64,000 nucleotides of DNA from Streptomyces sp. A 4/2 (GTDB lineage: Bacteria > Actinomycetota > Actinomycetes > Streptomycetales > Streptomycetaceae): positions 98,762 through 162,761 of the forward strand of contig NZ_CALNVW010000009.1 of the NCBI RefSeq assembly GCF_940670765.1. Direction: 5' to 3'. Positions within the stretch are counted from its first letter, which is position 1; every line of letters begins with the position of its first letter. The notes under the pieces were generated by a model. That model worked only from the letters and a program-made list of their open reading frames with translations. It did no database searches and was not told the origin of the DNA. This document shows positions 16,594 through 25,733 of the stretch, in pieces. The position numbers and the translations under genes were made by a program.

Positions 16594-17246
16594 CAGCTGC
16601 ACGCCCCGGGAACGGTCTCCAGCGAAACGGTCTGCCAGACTCCCTGGGAATTCTTGTCCAGCCTGGTCTGGTACAGGAGCACCGAATCGGCCTTGTCCGG
16701 GGTGCGTGTGACCTTGCTGGTCTTGCGATTCTTCGTGGACGCCTGCCGTTCGTCCACGCAGTAGAAGAGCACCCCTGAGCCCGTATCGTTGATGTGCACC
16801 TGCGGCGAGAAGATCCTGACCTTCCCGATCAGGCTGTTGTCGTCATCGACGAAGCTCTTGATCCACTTCTTGGCAGACGCCAGCGACCCGCCCGAGTTGT
16901 AGAACGCCACCCCGCCGGAATCAGGCTGTGCGTCGATGATCGCCGCGTACTCCGACTTCAGCTGCTCCGCCCCGTCATTCATGATCGCCTGAAGCTTCGG
17001 GTCACTGTTGGTCCAGCCCTCGAAGTTGGTCTGGAAATCCTTCGGGAACGCGACCTGCGGCCGCTTTACCCCACCGGGCGCGGCCGAAGCAGACGCACTC
17101 GCCGAAGCCTTCCCGCTGCTGCCGTCCGCCCCCTTGATCTTGTCCGAGGCCGAGCTGTCGCCTCCGCCGGAGGAGCCGCAGGCGGTCAGAAGGACGGCGG
17201 TGGACGCCGTGATCGCGGCCGTCACGAGCCAGGTGGAGCGGTTCAC
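16593..17246 (-). CDS. Lipoprotein of unknown function
   Basis: 217 residues starting at GTG 17246 with GGGAG 10-14 bases upstream. The signal peptide ends in the lipobox LLTAC with Cys 23 as the lipidation site. A Gly/Ser/Ala linker (about 24-58) leads to an α/β domain with KRPQVAFPKDFQTNFEGW. Later segments SGVLFYCVDERQASTKNRKT and VLLYQTRLDKNSQGVWQ resemble β-strand-rich export-associated lipoproteins. It is first in a two-gene operon with the secreted protein 15520-16593. No transporter lies next to it, so a role as ABC substrate-binding protein is unlikely. Confidence 0.83.
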   Translation of the reverse strand: MNRSTWLVTAAITASTAVLLTACGSSGGGDSSASDKIKGADGSSGKASASASASAAPGGVKRPQVAFPKDFQTNFEGWTNSDPKLQAIMNDGAEQLKSEYAAIIDAQPDSGGVAFYNSGGSLASAKKWIKSFVDDDNSLIGKVRIFSPQVHINDTGSGVLFYCVDERQASTKNRKTSKVTRTPDKADSVLLYQTRLDKNSQGVWQTVSLETVPGACS

Positions 17247-17359
17247 TCTGGATACTCCCGATGTTGATCGTGGGGTGGTGGCACAGACCGGCCAACGCTA
17301 TCCGTGATCACGGGGTGACACCAGGGCAGCCTGAAAGCCCCGACCGGGTCCAGGCGCAC

Positions 17360-17400
17360 AAAAACCGTCGGCCCGTCGTATGAACGACGGGCCGACGGTT
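17360..17400 (-). terminator. Intrinsic terminator of ssrA
   Basis: A perfect 17-base-pair stem (17363-17379 with 17384-17400) closes a 4-base loop, and the minus-strand reading ends in five T (17360-17364). It starts 9 bases beyond the CCA end of the tmRNA. Confidence 0.92.
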
Positions 17401-17408
17401 ACATGGGG

Positions 17409-17796
17409 TGGTGGAGATGGCGGGAATCGAACCCGCGTCCAACGGTGCAGAACCAGGGCTTCTCCGAGCGCAGTTCGCTACGATTTTCTCGGCCCCGGAG
17501 ATCTCGCGAACAAGTCTCCGACGGGCTCAGTCACTGTTTGATTTCCCACCGGACCCCGTGACCGGGACCGGCGGTTTAGTTCCCTAGATTATGCCAGGAT
17601 CCGGGTCGGGAACTTCCCCGGGCTGACACCCATTCAGGGTCCTTCAGTCACTGTTATTAGGCAGCGAGGGCGAAGGACTGGGAATCGCTCTTAGAGTTGG
17701 CGATTATTGTTTGCGACATATGGTTTACGAGATCATTGCCGCTTCCTCGGCTCGCTTCACCTGCTTCGACAGCCGCTGTCGAAACCGATCATCCCC
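17409..17796 (-). ncRNA. ssrA: tmRNA (transfer-messenger RNA)
   Basis: This RNA rescues stalled ribosomes together with SmpB. The 5' end GGGGAU pairs with AUCUCC before the encoded ACCA 3' end at 17409, forming the tRNA-like acceptor stem. The T-arm sequence GGTTCGATTCCCGCC is present near 17420-17440. The resume codon GCC is at 17701-17699, and the tag frame reads ANSKSDSQSFALAA followed by two UAA codons (17659-17654). The ALAA end is the usual degradation signal. The mature length of 388 bases is normal for the one-piece form. It lies 92 bases downstream of smpB on the same strand and has its own strong terminator. Confidence 0.97.
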
Positions 17797-17835
17797 ATGT
17801 TGATTTTTCAAGGTGATACCGCGCCCCGAAGGGTG

Positions 17836-17875
17836 CAGTGCCATCGTACGTGACCAACCCGCGACGGTGCCACTG
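17836..17875 (-). terminator. Hairpin between smpB and ssrA
   Basis: The arms CAGTGCCATCGTACG (17836-17850) and GCGACGGTGCCACTG (17861-17875) pair at 12 of 15 positions around a 10-base loop, just after the smpB stop. It could attenuate read-through or be a processing site ahead of the tmRNA. Confidence 0.5.
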
Positions 17876-17887
17876 TATTCCCGCGGG

Positions 17888-18367
17888 TCAGCCCCGCTGC
17901 TTGCGCCGGACCGCCGACACCGCGCGGTCCGTCTCCCGCCGGTCCTGCTTCTCGCGCAGGGTCTGCCGCTTGTCGTACTCCTTCTTGCCCTTCGCCAGCG
18001 CGATCTCGACCTTCGCCCGGCCGTCCTTGAAGTACAGCGCCAGCGGCACGATCGTCAGGCCGGACTCCTGGGTCTTGGACTCCAGCTTGGTGATCTCCGC
18101 GCGGTGCATGAGCAGCTTCCGCTTCCTGCGGGCGCTGTGGTTGGTCCACGTCCCCTGCGTGTACTCGGGCACGTGCACGTTGTACAGCCATGCCTCGTGG
18201 CCCTCGATCTGCACGAAGCCGTCCACCAGGGACGCCCGCCCCATCCGCAGCGACTTCACCTCGGTCCCCGTCAGCACCATTCCGCACTCGTAGGTGTCGA
18301 GGATGAGGTAGTCGTGCCGTGCCTTTTTGTGCTGGGCGATCATCTTTCGCCCTGTTTCCTTAGCCAT
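17888..18367 (-). CDS. smpB: SsrA-binding protein SmpB
   Basis: SmpB binds the tRNA-like end of tmRNA, mimics the missing anticodon arm and carries tmRNA into the A site of stalled ribosomes. The 159-residue protein has the family landmarks [28 protein letters not shown] at the start. It also has the [11 protein letters not shown] segment and a basic C-terminal tail ([18 protein letters not shown]) that enters the mRNA channel. It begins [12 protein letters not shown] at ATG 18367, and its partner RNA gene follows immediately. The upstream S41 protease gene ends 18 bases before the smpB start, so the two may share a transcript. Confidence 0.97.
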   Translation of the reverse strand: MAKETGRKMIAQHKKARHDYLILDTYECGMVLTGTEVKSLRMGRASLVDGFVQIEGHEAWLYNVHVPEYTQGTWTNHSARRKRKLLMHRAEITKLESKTQESGLTIVPLALYFKDGRAKVEIALAKGKKEYDKRQTLREKQDRRETDRAVSAVRRKQRG

Positions 18368-18385
18368 AGTGCGACCATTTTCGCA

Positions 18386-19564
18386 CTAAGCCCCTCCCCC
18401 GAGGCCACTCAATACTGTCTCGGCCGTCGCTTCGGCCCGTTTGCCCGCTGTCACGTCGGGGGTGATCCCCCGGCCGTCGACGCTGCGCCCTGCCGGCGTG
18501 CGGTAGTGGCCGACGGTCAGCTCCGCCACGGCGCCGCCCGGCAGCGCGCTCGGCATCTGCACCGAGCCCTTGCCGAAGGTCCGTGAGCCGACGGTGACGG
18601 CCCGGCCACGGTCCTGGAGCGCGCCGGTGAGCAGCTCGGCCGCGCTCATCGTGCCGCCGTCGATCAGGACGACGAGGGGCCTGTCGGTGTCCCCGCCCCG
18701 GTGCGCGTACACCGCCCGCTGGGCGCCGTGCACGTCGTACGTGGCGACCAGCCCGCCGTCCAGCAGGGCCGAGGCCGCGGCGGTGGCCTCGGTGACCAGG
18801 CCGCCGCTGTTGCCGCGGAGGTCCAGGAGTAAGCCGCCGTGGGCGGGCGCGGCGCTGACGGCCTTCTGCACCCGCTCGCCCGAGCCCCTGGTGAAGGCGG
18901 TGACCTTGATCATCGTCGCCCGGTCGGCCAGCTGTCCGACGGTGACGGCCTCGGTGGTCAGCCGGGCCCGGCGCAGGGTCCGCGTCACGGTCGTGGGACC
19001 GCGCCGCACCCCGACGACCACCGGCGTACCCGGCGTGGACGCACCGTCGCCGCCACGCAGCCGGGTGACGACGTCGGTGACCGGGTTGGTGCCGACCTGG
19101 CGGCCGTCGATCGTACGGAACACGTCGCCCGCCCTGAGGCCTGCACGGGCCGCCGGGCCGCCGGGGCGGACCCGTTCGATCTCGATGTGTCCGTCGCGGC
19201 TGCGCCGGGCCCACAGGCCGACGCCGGTGTACTCGCCGTCCAGGGAGTCCTCGAACTCCTGGTACTCGGAACGGTCGTACACCGCGCCCCAGCGGTCCCC
19301 GCTGTGGCTGACGACCTCCTCGGCCGCCTTCGTGCCGGACTCGCCGGCGGCCTCGGCCTCCGACGCGGCCCTGACGAGTTCGCCGCGGTCGACGGTGTCG
19401 GCGGCGTCACGCGTACGGGTGGGTCTCGGCGTCCTCGCCTCGCCCGGCAGGGAGTTGGTGGCCGAGGCCGTGGCGAGCACGCTCACGAAGACCAAAGTCA
19501 GAACCGCCCCGCGGCGAACGCTGCGGGGCGAGGAACAGTAATCCGGGCCTGACATGGCGCCCAC
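18386..19564 (-). CDS. S41-family C-terminal processing protease (CtpA-like)
   Basis: An exported serine protease of the Tsp/CtpA class. The 392 residues begin with a basic segment and one hydrophobic helix (about 18-36, signal peptide or anchor). They continue with a PDZ domain (about 95-190, GVGLWARRS...GPAARAGLRAGD) and a tail-specific protease domain. Ser 307 in GGTMSAAE and Lys 332 in TFGKGSV have the 25-residue spacing of the catalytic Ser-Lys dyad. The start is taken at GTG 19564, which has a GGGGG 10 bases upstream; ATG 19555 is possible. It sits between ftsX and smpB, all on the minus strand. Substrates are unknown. Confidence 0.9.
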   Translation of the reverse strand: MGAMSGPDYCSSPRSVRRGAVLTLVFVSVLATASATNSLPGEARTPRPTRTRDAADTVDRGELVRAASEAEAAGESGTKAAEEVVSHSGDRWGAVYDRSEYQEFEDSLDGEYTGVGLWARRSRDGHIEIERVRPGGPAARAGLRAGDVFRTIDGRQVGTNPVTDVVTRLRGGDGASTPGTPVVVGVRRGPTTVTRTLRRARLTTEAVTVGQLADRATMIKVTAFTRGSGERVQKAVSAAPAHGGLLLDLRGNSGGLVTEATAAASALLDGGLVATYDVHGAQRAVYAHRGGDTDRPLVVLIDGGTMSAAELLTGALQDRGRAVTVGSRTFGKGSVQMPSALPGGAVAELTVGHYRTPAGRSVDGRGITPDVTAGKRAEATAETVLSGLGGGA

Positions 19565-19623
19565 TGTAGGGCAACCCCCGTGCGCCGCAGGGCTCGTTCA
19601 CCTGACGGCGCACAGGGCGAGTT

Positions 19624-20544
19624 TCACACCTTCAGGTACTTGCGCAGAGCGAAGAGAGCAGCAAGGGCGGGCATCAGCAGCCCGATTGCGAGCACCAGCG
19701 GCAACTTGGACAGGACGGCGTCCCAGCCGATGAAGTCGATCAGGTTCAGCTTCTCGTGCAGCGCGAGACCGTGGTCGATCAGGAAGTAGCGGCCGACGAG
19801 CAGCATGCCGCAGGCGACAAGTCCGCCCAGCAGCCCCGCGAACGCGGCCTCCATGATGAACGGCATCTGGATGTAGAAGCTGGACGCGCCCACCAGGCGC
19901 ATGATCCCGGTCTCCCGTCTGCGGCTGAACGCCGAGACGCGGACGGTGTTCACGATCAGCATCAGCGCGATGATCAGCATCAGCGCCATCACGAAGAGGG
20001 CAGCCACGTTCATGCCGTTGAGCAGCGCGAAGAGGTTCTCCAGGATGCCGCGCTGGTCCTGGACGGTCATGACGCCGTCCCGGCCGGCGAACGCCGTCGC
20101 GATCACCTTGTACTTCGTCGGGTCCTTGAGCTTGACGCGGAGCGACGACTGGAGCTGGTCGGGCGTGATGGACCCCGTCATCGGGGCGCCCTTGAACTCC
20201 TGCTGGTAGTGCTTGTACGCCTCGTCCGCCGACTCGTAGGTCACGGTCTCGACGAGGTTGTCCATCTTCTTCAGATCGGCCTCGATCGAATTCTTCTGCT
20301 CCTCGGTGACGGCTCCCTTGGCGCACTTGGGAGTGGATTCCGCGTCACCCTTGGAGCAGAGGAAGATCGAGACGTTGACCTTGTCGTACCAGTAGCCCTT
20401 CATCGTGTTCACCTGGTCGCGCATGAGCAGCGAACCGCCGAACAGGGCCAGGGACAGGGCGACGGAGACGATGACCGCGAAGGTCATCGTGAGATTGCGG
20501 CGGAGACCCACGCCGATCTCCGACAGGACGAACTGGGCGCGCAT
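19624..20544 (-). CDS. ftsX: Cell division protein FtsX
   Basis: This is the membrane subunit of the FtsEX complex, which couples ATP hydrolysis in the cytoplasm to activation of cell-wall hydrolases outside. The 306 residues show the family layout: a short cytoplasmic N-terminus (MRAQFVLSEIGVGLRRN), a first helix at about 20-42, and an extracellular domain at about 43-185 containing two Cys (FLC and PKC). Three more helices with RRRETGIMRLVGAS between them complete it. The ATG at 20544 has AAAGGA upstream, and 9 bases separate it from the ftsE stop. In many bacteria the extracellular loop binds an amidase or NlpC/P60 hydrolase; none is adjacent here, although the S41 protease follows. Confidence 0.96.
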   Translation of the reverse strand: MRAQFVLSEIGVGLRRNLTMTFAVIVSVALSLALFGGSLLMRDQVNTMKGYWYDKVNVSIFLCSKGDAESTPKCAKGAVTEEQKNSIEADLKKMDNLVETVTYESADEAYKHYQQEFKGAPMTGSITPDQLQSSLRVKLKDPTKYKVIATAFAGRDGVMTVQDQRGILENLFALLNGMNVAALFVMALMLIIALMLIVNTVRVSAFSRRRETGIMRLVGASSFYIQMPFIMEAAFAGLLGGLVACGMLLVGRYFLIDHGLALHEKLNLIDFIGWDAVLSKLPLVLAIGLLMPALAALFALRKYLKV

Positions 20545-20553
20545 GGCGTCCTT

Positions 20554-21243
20554 TCAGTGCTGGTAGCCGTAGACGCCGCGCGACTGGTCGCGCACGAGAC
20601 GGCCCTTCTCTAGTTCAATGACGCGCTTGCGCATCTGGTCGACGATCTGCTGGTCGTGGGTGGCCATCACCACGGTGGTACCGGTGCGGTTGATCCGGTC
20701 CAGCAGCTTCATGATGCCGACGGAGGTCTGCGGGTCGAGGTTGCCGGTCGGCTCGTCCGCGATCAGCAGCATGGGGCGGTTGACGAAGGCCCGCGCGATG
20801 GCCACGCGCTGCTGCTCACCACCGGAGAGCTCACCGGGCATCCGGTCCTCCTTGCCCCCGAGGCCGACCAGGTCGAGCACCTGGGGAACGGCCTTGCGGA
20901 TCTCACCGCGGGGCTTGCCGATGACCTCCTGCGCGAACGCCACGTTCTGCGCGACGGTCTTGTTGGGCAGCAGGCGGAAGTCCTGGAAGACGGTGCCGAG
21001 CTGGCGGCGCATCTGCGGCACCTTCCAGTTCGACAGGCGCGCGAGGTCCTTGCCCAGGACGTGCACCATGCCGTGGCTGGTGCGCTCCTCACGGAGAACG
21101 AGCCGCAGGAAGGTCGACTTACCGGAACCGGAAGAGCCCACCAGGAAGACGAACTCCCCCTTCTCGATCTCAAGGGAGACATCCCGCAGCGCGGGGCGGT
21201 TCTGCTTGGGATAGGTCTTGGAGACGTTGTCGAATCGGATCAC
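20554..21243 (-). CDS. ftsE: Cell division ATP-binding protein FtsE
   Basis: The ABC ATPase of FtsEX. The 229 residues carry Walker [10 protein letters not shown] at 36-44, the Q-loop [12 protein letters not shown], the signature [14 protein letters not shown] near 141, Walker [13 protein letters not shown] near 163 and the switch His in VVMATHD. The start is GTG at 21243 (residues [12 protein letters not shown]). The open frame extends upstream, but that part has no ABC homology. It is transcribed with ftsX, 9 bases away. The divergent small gene at 21493 leaves a 249-bp promoter region. Confidence 0.96.
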   Translation of the reverse strand: MIRFDNVSKTYPKQNRPALRDVSLEIEKGEFVFLVGSSGSGKSTFLRLVLREERTSHGMVHVLGKDLARLSNWKVPQMRRQLGTVFQDFRLLPNKTVAQNVAFAQEVIGKPRGEIRKAVPQVLDLVGLGGKEDRMPGELSGGEQQRVAIARAFVNRPMLLIADEPTGNLDPQTSVGIMKLLDRINRTGTTVVMATHDQQIVDQMRKRVIELEKGRLVRDQSRGVYGYQH

Positions 21244-21492
21244 GAGTGCACCACGTCGGCCGGGAATAGGTGAGCGTGACCTTACGCGAAGCGGATGTGC
21301 GCCCGCAGGCAGCGTCCGTCGATGCGTGGTATGTCCGCGATATGCAGGGGTACGGACCGGGCGGAATCCGGCGGGGCGCGCCGAATCGCGTGTGAACTGG
21401 CACAGTAGAAGAGGGAACAGTTGAGTTTCCCCGGGCGTTGTCCCGGGTGACAGCGCGTGAAGCGGTTCCGCCGCGCGGGAGGAGGAATGCGC

Positions 21493-21687
21493 ATGACCTA
21501 CGACCGACTGGTGTGCGCGAACTGCGCGTCTCCCGTCAGCGAGGGCCGCTGCCGGGTCTGCCGTGCCAGCCGCGAGCGGCTCCAGCAGGAGTCGGGCTCC
21601 TTCGGCGGCCTCAGCCCGGTGGCGTTGATCACCTTGCTGATACTGCTGGTGGCGGCGCTGGCACTGCTGGCGCAGCAGACCGTCTGA
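21493..21687 (+). CDS. Small zinc-ribbon membrane protein, 64 residues
   Basis: The product [20 protein letters not shown] continues with a second C-x-x-C (CRVC), so it has a four-cysteine zinc-ribbon pattern. A short Arg/Glu linker and one strongly hydrophobic helix ([18 protein letters not shown]) follow. The ribosome-binding site GGGAGGAGG at 21478-21485 favours ATG 21493; ATG 21487 and GTG 21457 are in frame upstream. It is divergent from ftsEX and convergent with the LAETG gene, with a perfect palindromic terminator between. Such short zinc-ribbon plus single-helix proteins are frequent in Streptomyces without known function. Confidence 0.75.
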   Translation: MTYDRLVCANCASPVSEGRCRVCRASRERLQQESGSFGGLSPVALITLLILLVAALALLAQQTV

Positions 21688-21752
21688 CCGGACCGTCCGC
21701 GGACCCCACGAAGGCCGCCCCAAGGCCGCCCGTGGGCTCTGCCGGGACATGA

Positions 21753-21792
21753 GTGAGGGCCCCGGGTTCCGATCGGAACCCGGGGCCCTCAC
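21753..21792. terminator. Perfect 40-bp palindrome, bidirectional terminator
   Basis: Positions 21753-21772 are the exact reverse complement of 21773-21792, giving a 20-base inverted repeat with GGGCCCCGGGTTCC in each arm. It lies between convergent genes, 66 bases after one stop and 18 bases before the other, as expected for a two-way terminator. Confidence 0.85.
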
Positions 21793-21809
21793 CGCGTACG
21801 TGCTGAACC

Positions 21810-22709
21810 TCAGGCGAGGTTGCCGCCGCGGCCCGCGAGACGCGGGAGCATGCGGAAGCCGATGCCACCGGCGATCATCGTCGCGGCACCGAGGATCAGG
21901 AACGTGGTCTCGCCCGCACCCGTCTCGGCGAGCTCCTGCTTGGGCTTGCCCTGCTCGACCGGCTGGGAGCCGACAGCGTCGGGCTCGGTGCCGGTGACGG
22001 GGGAACCGCCGGTCGTCGAACCACCGTTCGTGGAACCGCCGTTGCCCGACGTCGAGCCGGAGGTGCCGCTGTGGTCGCCGCCGGTCGTACCCTGGGACGA
22101 ACCCGAGGTGCTGCCGGTCGAGCTGCCCTCGGACGTACCAGAGGACGTACCGGAGGACGTACCGGTGGACGTGCCCTCGGAGCCCGAGGACGTGCCCGTC
22201 GAGGTACCCGAGGACGTGCCCGTCGAGGTGCCGGTGGACGTGCCCTCGGACGTACCGGAGGACGTACCGGTGGACGTGCCCTCGGAGCCCGAGGACGTGC
22301 CCGTCGAGGTGCCGGTCGACGTGCCCGTCGACGTGCCCTCGGAGCCCGAGGACGTGCCCGTCGACGTACCCGTGGAGGTGCCCTCCGAGGTACCGGTGGA
22401 CGTGCCCTCCGACGTACCCGTGGAGGTGCCCTCCGAGGTGCCGGTGGACGTGCCCTCGGACGTACCGGTGGACGTGCCCTCCGACGTACCCGTCGAAGTA
22501 CCCTCCGACGTACCGCCGTTGTCGACGCCACCGATCGGGTCGGTGGTGCCGCCGCTTTCCTCGCCGGACTGGATCGAGGCGTTGAGACCCGCAACGTGAA
22601 CATTGATACCGGCGGCCTGTGCGGCGCCCGCGGCGGTCAGCGAGGCGCCTGCGGCGATCACTGCGCCTGCAGCTATGCGCGCTACGCGAATCCGCGTCTT
22701 CTTGGTCAT
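21810..22709 (-). CDS. Gly/Thr/Ser-repeat surface protein with LAETG sortase anchor
   Basis: 299 residues. The signal peptide [20 protein letters not shown] ends near AQAAG. A short unique segment and then about 160 residues of GTSx tetrads ([16 protein letters not shown]) follow, with a Ser/Gly-rich spacer. The C-terminus has the sorting signal LAETG, a hydrophobic helix ([16 protein letters not shown]) and a basic end. LAxTG is the motif of class E sortases in actinobacteria, so the protein should be covalently linked to the wall. The repeat is likely an extended, possibly glycosylated stalk; there is no separate adhesive domain at the tip, only about 30 residues. GGGGGTAG precedes the ATG at 22709. 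The repeat DNA is a 12-base tandem array, prone to length change. Confidence 0.85.
   Translation of the reverse strand: MTKKTRIRVARIAAGAVIAAGASLTAAGAAQAAGINVHVAGLNASIQSGEESGGTTDPIGGVDNGGTSEGTSTGTSEGTSTGTSEGTSTGTSEGTSTGTSEGTSTGTSEGTSTGTSTGTSSGSEGTSTGTSTGTSTGTSSGSEGTSTGTSSGTSEGTSTGTSTGTSSGTSTGTSSGSEGTSTGTSSGTSSGTSEGSSTGSTSGSSQGTTGGDHSGTSGSTSGNGGSTNGGSTTGGSPVTGTEPDAVGSQPVEQGKPKQELAETGAGETTFLILGAATMIAGGIGFRMLPRLAGRGGNLA
22107..22520. repeat. Twelve-base tandem repeat coding for GTSx units
   Basis: The + strand shows repeated GACGTGCCCTCGGACGTACC-type units through the middle of the LAETG gene. Variants differ mainly at third codon positions, so the array is old or under selection for mixed codons. 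All length changes in whole units keep the reading frame. Confidence 0.85.
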
Positions 22710-22918
22710 CTGGCTGCTACCCCCAGTAGCTCATCGTCAATGGTGCAGCGCACGGGGCAGGCAGGCCGTAGGGGTGTATGTCCGTCCCCCCGATCGCACG
22801 CGCCCCGGGAAATACGCATGCCGCGTGTCACTTTTCCCAGTTTTAAGAACCGCGTCAAGGTCGTTGCGGGCGCGATGCCGGAAATGCGATGACTTGCCCG
22901 GCGTACGGGAATACGACT

Positions 22919-22973
22919 GTGACGCAACCGGGGAACTACCGCCGCTGGGACGGGAGTTCTCCGGTTGCGTCAC
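22919..22973 (-). terminator. Long hairpin downstream of prfB
   Basis: The arms 22919-22937 and 22955-22973 (GTGACGCAACCGG and its complement) pair at 18 of 19 positions around a 17-base loop. It is 60 bases past the prfB stop. The 323-bp gap (22710-23032) also contains the promoter side of the LAETG gene; I see nothing else in it. Confidence 0.7.
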
Positions 22974-23032
22974 TGCTGACCGTGTCGATAAATCACTGTT
23001 GAACGGTGCGGGAACAGCAAAGGAAAGCGTTG

Positions 23033-24139
23033 CTACTTCTCCTGCTGCTTGCGCCAGCGAATTCCGGCCTCCAGGAAACCGTCGATCTCACCGTCGAGCA
23101 CCGCCTGCGGGTTGCCGACCTCGTACTCCGTACGGAGGTCCTTGACCATCTGGTACGGGTGCAGGACGTACGAACGCATCTGGTTGCCCCAGGAGTTGCC
23201 GCCGTCGCCCTTGAGGGAGTCCATCAGCTCCTTCTCCTCCTGGCGGCGGCGTTCGAGGAGCTTCGCCTGGAGGACGTTCATGGCACTGGCCTTGTTCTGG
23301 ATCTGCGAGCGCTCGTTCTGGCAGGAGACGACGATGCCGGTCGGGATGTGCGTCAGCCGCACCGCCGAGTCGGTCGTGTTGACGCCCTGGCCACCGGGGC
23401 CCGAGGCGCGGTAGACGTCCACGCGCAGCTCGGTCTCGTCGATCTCGATGTGGTCCGTCTTCTCGACGACCGGGAGCACCTCGACACCCGCGAAGGACGT
23501 CTGGCGGCGGCCCTGGTTGTCGAACGGTGAGATGCGGACCAGCCGGTGGGTGCCCTGCTCGACGGAGAGCGTGCCGTACGCGTACGGCACCTTCACGACG
23601 AAGGTGGTCGACTTGATGCCGGCCTCTTCCGCGTACGACGTCTCGTAGACCTCGGTGCCGTAGTTGTGGCGCTCGGCCCAGCGCAGGTACATGCGCTGGA
23701 GCTGCTCGGCGAAGTCCGCGGCGTCGACCCCGCCGGCCTCGGCGCGGATGTTGACGAGCGCCTCACGGGCGTCGTACTCACCGGAGAGGAGGGTGCGGAC
23801 CTCCATCTCGTCCAGCGCCTTGCGGACCGCCGCGAGCTCCGACTCGGCCTCGGCGAGGGTGTCGGCGTCGTCCTCGGCCTCGGCGAGCTCGAAGAGCACG
23901 CTCAGGTCGTCGATGCGCCCCCGCAGCGTCCCCGCCTTGCGGACCTCGGCCTGCAAGTGGGAGAGCTTGCTGGTGATCTTCTGGGCCTCTTCCGGGTCGT
24001 CCCACAGGGACGGCGCCGCGGCCTGCTCCTCAAGCACGGCGATATCGGCCCTCAGCTTGTCGAGGTCCAGGACGGCCTCGATCGACCCCATGGTCGAGGA
24101 GAGGGACTTCAGCTCTTCGGATACATCGACGACTGCCAC
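23033..24139 (-). CDS. prfB: Peptide chain release factor 2
   Basis: RF2 recognises UGA and UAA stop codons and triggers peptide release. The 368-residue protein has the GGQ loop [20 protein letters not shown] with the catalytic GGQ and the SPF-type tripeptide in [13 protein letters not shown]. The N-terminal α-helical domain is intact. The start is GTG at 24139 ([13 protein letters not shown]). The frame is uninterrupted: there is no in-frame UGA with a Shine-Dalgarno-like sequence near codon 25, so the programmed frameshift known from E. coli prfB is absent. It is downstream of pkaB on the same strand with 95 bases between. Confidence 0.96.
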   Translation of the reverse strand: MAVVDVSEELKSLSSTMGSIEAVLDLDKLRADIAVLEEQAAAPSLWDDPEEAQKITSKLSHLQAEVRKAGTLRGRIDDLSVLFELAEAEDDADTLAEAESELAAVRKALDEMEVRTLLSGEYDAREALVNIRAEAGGVDAADFAEQLQRMYLRWAERHNYGTEVYETSYAEEAGIKSTTFVVKVPYAYGTLSVEQGTHRLVRISPFDNQGRRQTSFAGVEVLPVVEKTDHIEIDETELRVDVYRASGPGGQGVNTTDSAVRLTHIPTGIVVSCQNERSQIQNKASAMNVLQAKLLERRRQEEKELMDSLKGDGGNSWGNQMRSYVLHPYQMVKDLRTEYEVGNPQAVLDGEIDGFLEAGIRWRKQQEK

Positions 24140-24234
24140 CTCACCAGCGTAACGGCTTGGAGCATCAGCAGTCCCCTGCCCTCGGCCCCGGGGCCCCTCG
24201 TGCGGGCCCCCGGGCTCCGGCTCCGGCTCCGGCG

Positions 24235-25521
24235 CTAAGGCTGCGCGGGCGCCGACCGCCCGTTGTCCTGCGGGGTGCCTCCGCCGTCGTCGCCCGAGGA
24301 CGTCGCCAGCCAGCCGCCTATGCCGACGGCCGCCGCCACGACGAGCGCGGTCACGCCCAGCTTGATACGGCGCCTGCGGACCGCCTCCGCGGTGGAACGG
24401 TGGCGGGCCGAGCCCGGCTTGCGCTCGCCGGCCGAGCGAGGGGCGCGGGCAGTGCCCAGGGGGCCGCCCGCCAGCTCGTCGGGGGCGGGGACGCGCATGC
24501 TCGTGTGGGTGTCGCGGTTCGAGTCCGGGGTGGAGCCGGGGACCAGCGGGACGGCGCCGCGGCGGCGGGTCTCGGCGGGCGCGGCCGGTTCGTACGACGT
24601 CTCCTCGTACGGCTGCTCCTCGGGCTCCGGTTCGCCCGGCTCGTCGACGTCCAGCGGGGGGATCCCCGCGAGGTGCGGAAGCTGCTCGCGCAGCCGCTCG
24701 CCCAGCTCCGACGCCCGCAGCCGGGACGCGGGGGCCTTGGCCAGGCACTGGACCAGCAGCTGCCAGAGGTCGTCCGGGATGCCGGGGAGCGGGACGACCG
24801 TCTCCGTGACATGGCGGCGCAGGATCGCGCCGGGGTGGCCGCCGCCGAAGGGGGTGAAGCCCGCGAGGAGTTCGTACAGCACGGTCGCCAGGGCGTAGAT
24901 GTCCACGGACGCGCGCGGCGGCAGGCCCTCGATGATCTCCGGGGCGAGGTAGTCGGGGGTGCCGATGATCTTCGACGCCTGGGGGCGGCCGGGCCCCGAA
25001 GGGCCCGCGGGGAGCGCGCGGCGCGGGGCGTCGATCAGCTTGGCGACACCGAAGTCCGTGAGCAGCGCCGGGTGGGAGCCGCCGGGGCCGAGCGGGCCCT
25101 GCATGTCCAGCAGGATGTTCTCGGGTTTGACGTCCCGGTGCACGACGCCCGCGGAGTGCGCGGCGGCGAGGCCGTCCGCGATGTCCGCGACGATCGCCAC
25201 GGCGGCCTCGGGGCTGAGGCGGCGCTCACGGTCCAGCCGGGTGCGCAGGTCCGTGCCGCGGACCAGGTCCATGACCAGGGCGAGGTCGTTGCCGTCCACC
25301 ACGAGGTCGCGCACGGCGACGACGTGCGGGTGGTCGAGGCCGAGCAGGGCCGTGCGCTCCTGGACGAAGCGGCCGACGAGTTCCTGGTCGGCGGCGAGGT
25401 CCTCGCGCAACAGCTTGACGGCGACGGGCCCCGAGGGTCCCTCGCCCAGCCACACCGTGCCGGCGCTCCCCCGCCCCAGGATCTGGTGGGCGGTGTACCG
25501 GCTGCCGATCTTCCGTGCCAA
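24235..25521 (-). CDS. pkaB: Membrane-anchored Ser/Thr protein kinase (PkaB-like)
   Basis: A Hanks-type kinase. In its 428 residues I see the glycine loop LGRGSAGTV (15-23), Lys 36 (VAVKLL), catalytic HRDVKPEN with Asp 130, DFG with Asp 156 and the APE-like LAPEII. A long Pro/Glu-rich juxtamembrane segment (about 300-390) and one membrane helix ([19 protein letters not shown]) lead to a short outside tail of about 25 residues. There are no PASTA domains. The initiation codon is TTG at 25521 with GAGGGAG 8-14 bases upstream; no other start precedes the glycine loop. The paralogue PkaA lies 212 bases upstream. In S. coelicolor the homologous pair lies next to prfB, from memory. Confidence 0.92.
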   Translation of the reverse strand: MARKIGSRYTAHQILGRGSAGTVWLGEGPSGPVAVKLLREDLAADQELVGRFVQERTALLGLDHPHVVAVRDLVVDGNDLALVMDLVRGTDLRTRLDRERRLSPEAAVAIVADIADGLAAAHSAGVVHRDVKPENILLDMQGPLGPGGSHPALLTDFGVAKLIDAPRRALPAGPSGPGRPQASKIIGTPDYLAPEIIEGLPPRASVDIYALATVLYELLAGFTPFGGGHPGAILRRHVTETVVPLPGIPDDLWQLLVQCLAKAPASRLRASELGERLREQLPHLAGIPPLDVDEPGEPEPEEQPYEETSYEPAAPAETRRRGAVPLVPGSTPDSNRDTHTSMRVPAPDELAGGPLGTARAPRSAGERKPGSARHRSTAEAVRRRRIKLGVTALVVAAAVGIGGWLATSSGDDGGGTPQDNGRSAPAQP

Positions 25522-25733
25522 GACTGCTCCCTCAGCGGCTGGCGCTGTGCCTGTCCGGGGCAGCCCCCGGCCCCCCGGCTACCCGCTCTCAAAATACGCG
25601 GGCATCGGGGTGTTCAGTGCCCCGGATGGCGCCAACCCTCACTTCTACGGGGGTATTTCGCCCCGCAGAAGTCGACATGTTTACAGAGTGGGTGCTCCCG
25701 ACGGAACTTACCGCGGGGTCAGCAGGTGACTTC

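Noticed and set aside
17411..17440. A tRNA-like T-arm and acceptor end on the minus strand
   Set aside because: It belongs to the tmRNA 3' end; there is no anticodon arm for a separate tRNA.
22107..22520. Regular repeats resembling a CRISPR array
   Set aside because: The units are 12 bases, in frame and without unique spacers, and they code for GTSx residues.
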